DNA of 64,000 bases. Source: Tulasnella sp. 424. Its lineage: Eukaryota > Basidiomycota > Agaricomycetes > Cantharellales > Tulasnellaceae. A program made the translations under genes and the position numbers. The stretch spans positions 1 to 64,000 of the forward strand of contig WSUB01000033.1 in the NCBI GenBank assembly GCA_019633425.1. The letters are read 5' to 3'. The notes under the pieces are model-generated. The model searched no databases. It had not been told where the DNA came from and worked only from the letters and a program-made list of their open reading frames with translations. Below are positions 60,819 to 64,000 of this stretch, piece by piece. Each line of letters starts with the position of its first letter. The stretch's first letter is position 1.

Positions 60819-62124
60819 CAACCAATAGCCGCTGTTTTCCTTGTTTTTAGTCGTCTTCGTTTGTTGGATGTAGTAAGAATATTCGTGAACTATTTGAAGC
60901 AAGGGTCGTAAAGTAGTAGCACACAGAGGAAGTGAGAGAGAGTGGGATGGGATCTGGGTTGGGGGTATACAAGGAGATGGGGGGAAGATCTCATCAGAGT
61001 TGCGGTGATGTGATGGTATATAAAGGGTTGTTGCAGAGCATTATGGGGAGTAAACTCTTGGAGGAACATAGAGCGGCTTTTAGCGCGGAAAGGCAGTGGA
61101 GCCGCCGGTCGACACAACAAACCCATCTTCTACGTCGCAGCTCGTGCCCCGGTATTCTGGAATACCCGCATTATTTTCTCATCATCCCGAAAAGCCACAC
61201 ACGACTCACATTGCATAGAGAGAGAGCGACGAACGTTCCGGCTTTCGGGTTTTTTTTCTAGAACCCAAGCAAGCGACAGATTAGAAAGAAGTGCGCGGGT
61301 TCACGGTCATCGGCCAGTAGCCGACCCTTGTTCAGTCATTCTCGGCTATTCCTGCTTTTGCCTATTGGAAATGGCAAACGGAGGGGTCTAAGCCAGTCTT
61401 GGGCACCGACCCGGCGACGCGAATTGTGGAAGCAAGTTCGGGGCAGGGTTGAACTCGTGGGGAGAAAGTCGAACTGAGGTCACCAAACACACGCTCCCAA
61501 CTTCTCAGGGTTCAGACAGTCGGATGTCACGGCCCTTTCGGAGGTGTAAAAGGTCCGACTGCGGGGCTTCCCTCCACCCTAAAAAACAAGTGCAAATATA
61601 CTGGGGTGTGTTTATTTTTCAAAGGGAGTGTGACTAGCTAAAAGTATATAATGATACAACGCGGAGAGATCACTGATCCTCGCTCTACAACCAAAAGAAA
61701 AAAGAAATACAAAGAATAAAAGAAAGAATACCTCTCACAGAGGGCATGAGCTGCGTGCATATGTACACAACATACTTCCAGAGCAGTGAAAAATTGCACC
61801 GCCCTCAGGGGAAAGAAAAAATGAGGTCATCCGAACAAGCAGCTTCTCCCACAGAGCGCTGCTGCTTGTGCGCTTGTCGTGTAAAAAACGTGTCTTCGCT
61901 TCACCAACCGAACGTTCTGGCAGGAACAAGAAGAAAGCGGTGTCAGAGTCAGCGAGGCAAGAGGTTAGGCGGGAATCGGGGTGTCGGGAACAGCACCAAA
62001 AAAGGAAGGTGACCGGGCCCCTTCCATCTTCAGCCACTTCCAAGTGGAAAGTTGGCCATCGGTAAATGGGCCTCAGGCGTCCACGAAGGGGCGAGGAGAG
62101 AAAGGTTATCCTCGAGGGAAGCAA
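60819..62124. other. Gene-free region
   Basis: Upstream of the seven-TM-like gene and downstream of the ferric-reductase-like gene. It contains a TATATAAA-like stretch near 61016-61023 and an A-rich segment (61690-61730). No coding family was recognised. Confidence 0.4.
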
Positions 62125-64000
62125 TTAACCTCGGAAGCAGGATAAGTGGACAACCTTGCTTCTCCTTCCATCACCCTTCCCCCGATCCCAAACCAAACGC
62201 AGGAACAATCCACACCGAGAGACACATTGGCACTCACTCTTCCTCGATCTCAACACCCCCAACGCTCTTCCTCGTCTCATCATCGACCGCGTCCACGGCC
62301 TCCCTCACGCTCTGCCCCAACCCGCCAGGACCGCACACACCTACAAGAACACCGCTTAATCCTCCACTCCCCCTGGCCAATCGATCCGTCTTCCATTTCA
62401 CAAAATCTTCCACGACTTGCTTGAAATCCGGTCTGCCAGCTTCGATCTGGATGTTTTTAGGCAGGCCGCCTCCTGGAAGGGTCTTGAGTTTCGCGGAAAA
62501 TGCGGGAGAAACGGCGCGCGTGTAGTGAACGGTTAGGGAGAGTTTGAGGGTTGGGATGTAGGAAACTCGGTTAAGGAGGGAAGTGAGAACTGGGAGGAGC
62601 GGGATAAGACATGCTATGTGTAGGTAGTACCATCAGTCACTAAGTTCGAGTTTGGAGCGGCCTGGAAAGTGAAGGACTCACCAGGATCCGTAACGACCCA
62701 ACACAACCCAATCAACCTCATCCGACTCTGCAACTTCTCCACATCCCTAATCAACTCCTCCACGACGCTCAGGCCATACGTAATCCCACTTCCACCAACA
62801 ACGATAAAACTCGACGTAAAGCTGGACCGCATCATGTGTCCGCACGGCCCACCATAAGGTCCCTCCACCACCATCTTCATCGTCGTTCCAGACCCGAATC
62901 CAACAAGAGTGCGAGTCGACGTCGCGGCAGCAGTCGCAAAGACGCCTATCCCTTTCGCACCAGCGGCGTACCGGTCGAAAGCGGGTACTTTGCCCTTTTC
63001 CAGCTCTTCCCGACCCAACGTCTCGAGACTAGCTAAACTCGAATTTGAATTCAAGTACATCCCTCCTTTTTCCAATCCGGATTCGTTCGACGACGCCGCC
63101 TCGTACAGCTTCTTGGTCCAATCCCCCGCGCTCTTGACGTACAATATGACGCCTTGGCCGTTGCTCGTCTCGGACACGCTCGCAATGGTAAACGGATGCG
63201 CTTCCGCGAACCCGAACACGCCCAACTTGAAAGAGAACGCGCGCAGTCGGACGTGTTGACCTGCTTTCCAGCCGCGCGTGAGATGGGGGACCTCGATTCT
63301 CGTGGCGCGCAGGTCCGGGAGAGGCGTGAGCGTGACAGTGGTGTAGTGGGATTTGACGAGACGGCAGATATAGTCGAGGCCGAGGATGAAGAACGTTGCG
63401 AGAGACCAGTAGAGAGCTTGTTCGACGTGGAAGCAGATCTAAGTAAAGAACGGACTTCAGTACCCGTCACTCGACCAATCGTGGAGAGAGGCTCACCGCA
63501 ATAAGGTAGGTCAAATACCCAATCCAATGGGCGTTAAGGAACAACCGGTAGCTGGACCGCCTAAAGACTGGCAAGCTAAACACGGCGATCATGGAGAACC
63601 CAGCGAACGCAGCCCACGCCTCAACGTGCATTGCGGATTGGCGAGCCTCGATGTTCTTTTTGAGCCAGAGGACAATGTAGCCGATAACGTGGAAGATGGC
63701 GGAGATAAACATGAGTTGACCCATCCAGCGGTGGAAGAAGTTGATCTAAATACGAAAGGGGGAATGTGAGCGTCGTCGTCAAAGGGGAGCTGGGCATAGG
63801 CATGCATCGCGCACCTTTTCGTATCCCCTCCCCAACGCGAACCCAACCAAGCTATTCTTCGAGCCCAAGCTAACCACCAACGGAGTTTGAACGACGACAA
63901 GCCACCCAGTCCGCTTGAGGTTGTCCGTGCCCGAGGTCATGATAAACGCCACGATGAGGAAGCCCACGGCGTAAACGAGGTACATGCAAGCCTGGCCGTT
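62125..64000 (-). CDS. Ferric-reductase-like transmembrane oxidoreductase (5' end outside window)
   Basis: Minus-strand exons; the N-terminal part lies beyond the right edge. Visible parts: LVYAVGFLIVAFIMTSGTDN and KRTGWLVVVQTPLVVSLGSK; the heme-binding spans INFFHRWMGQLMFISAIFHV and NAHWIGYLTYLIA-ICFHVEQ, each with two His ligands; then the FAD-binding domain GWKAGQHVRLRAF and EAHPFTIASVSE. The NADPH-binding part is VEGPYGGPCGHMM and SSFIVVGGSGITYGLSVVEE. It ends with LVGVCGPGGLGQSV and GGVEIEEE near 62245; the last exon and stop are uncertain (62125 is one option). The family moves electrons from NADPH through FAD and two hemes to extracellular Fe(III) or Cu(II). No multicopper oxidase or permease gene is visible nearby. 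Confidence 0.85.

Overview
The window looks like a piece of nuclear genome from a mushroom-forming basidiomycete (Agaricomycetes). Genes are compact and rich in introns of about 50-80 nt with GT-AG ends and CTAAC-type branch sites. A Ste3-type pheromone receptor lies beside a tiny gene for a CaaX lipopeptide pheromone. The left end carries kinase/TPR genes of the sort that expand in mushroom genomes. Assignments come from reading the translated exons by eye. No database search was run, and most exon borders outside the named cases are approximate.

Left part (1-24 kb, accessory-like). The window opens inside a TPR protein with nine near-identical 40-residue repeats. Decayed TPR sequence and a degenerate-looking kinase-TPR gene follow. 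A 559-bp palindromic, non-autonomous transposon (5698-6256) sits next to the 3' end of a large SHPRH/Irc20-type SNF2-RING gene (6415-12354, minus). Further on are a broken gag-like gene (about 12.9-14.1 kb), a C2H2 zinc-finger protein (15.7-17.4 kb), a cytochrome P450 (18.8-20.5 kb) and a second, 530-bp hAT-like non-autonomous element (21732-22261). Long gene-poor stretches separate them.

Middle and right part (24-64 kb, mostly core genes). In order: glycogen phosphorylase (+), GAPDH (-), the rRNA-processing factor Mrd1/RBM19 (+), a Cid1-like nucleotidyltransferase (+), choline-phosphate cytidylyltransferase (+), the Ste3-like receptor (-), the pheromone precursor (+), an NKAP-family splicing protein (-), eIF2D/Tma64 (+), the proteasomal deubiquitinase Ubp6 (-), LSm7 (-), EMC1 (+), a seven-TM-like membrane protein with a long disordered tail (-), and a ferric-reductase-like gene (-) that runs off the right edge.

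How they fit together. The receptor and pheromone are the functional highlight: together they form a B-type (pheromone/receptor) mating-type module set among housekeeping genes. Several genes are arranged head to head (GAPDH/MRD1, receptor/pheromone, NKAP/eIF2D, LSm7/EMC1), so shared promoters are likely. Gene-structure oddities include a start codon split by an intron (MRD1), a 5-nt microexon (GAPDH) and stop-free introns of length divisible by three (SHPRH-like gene, PCT).
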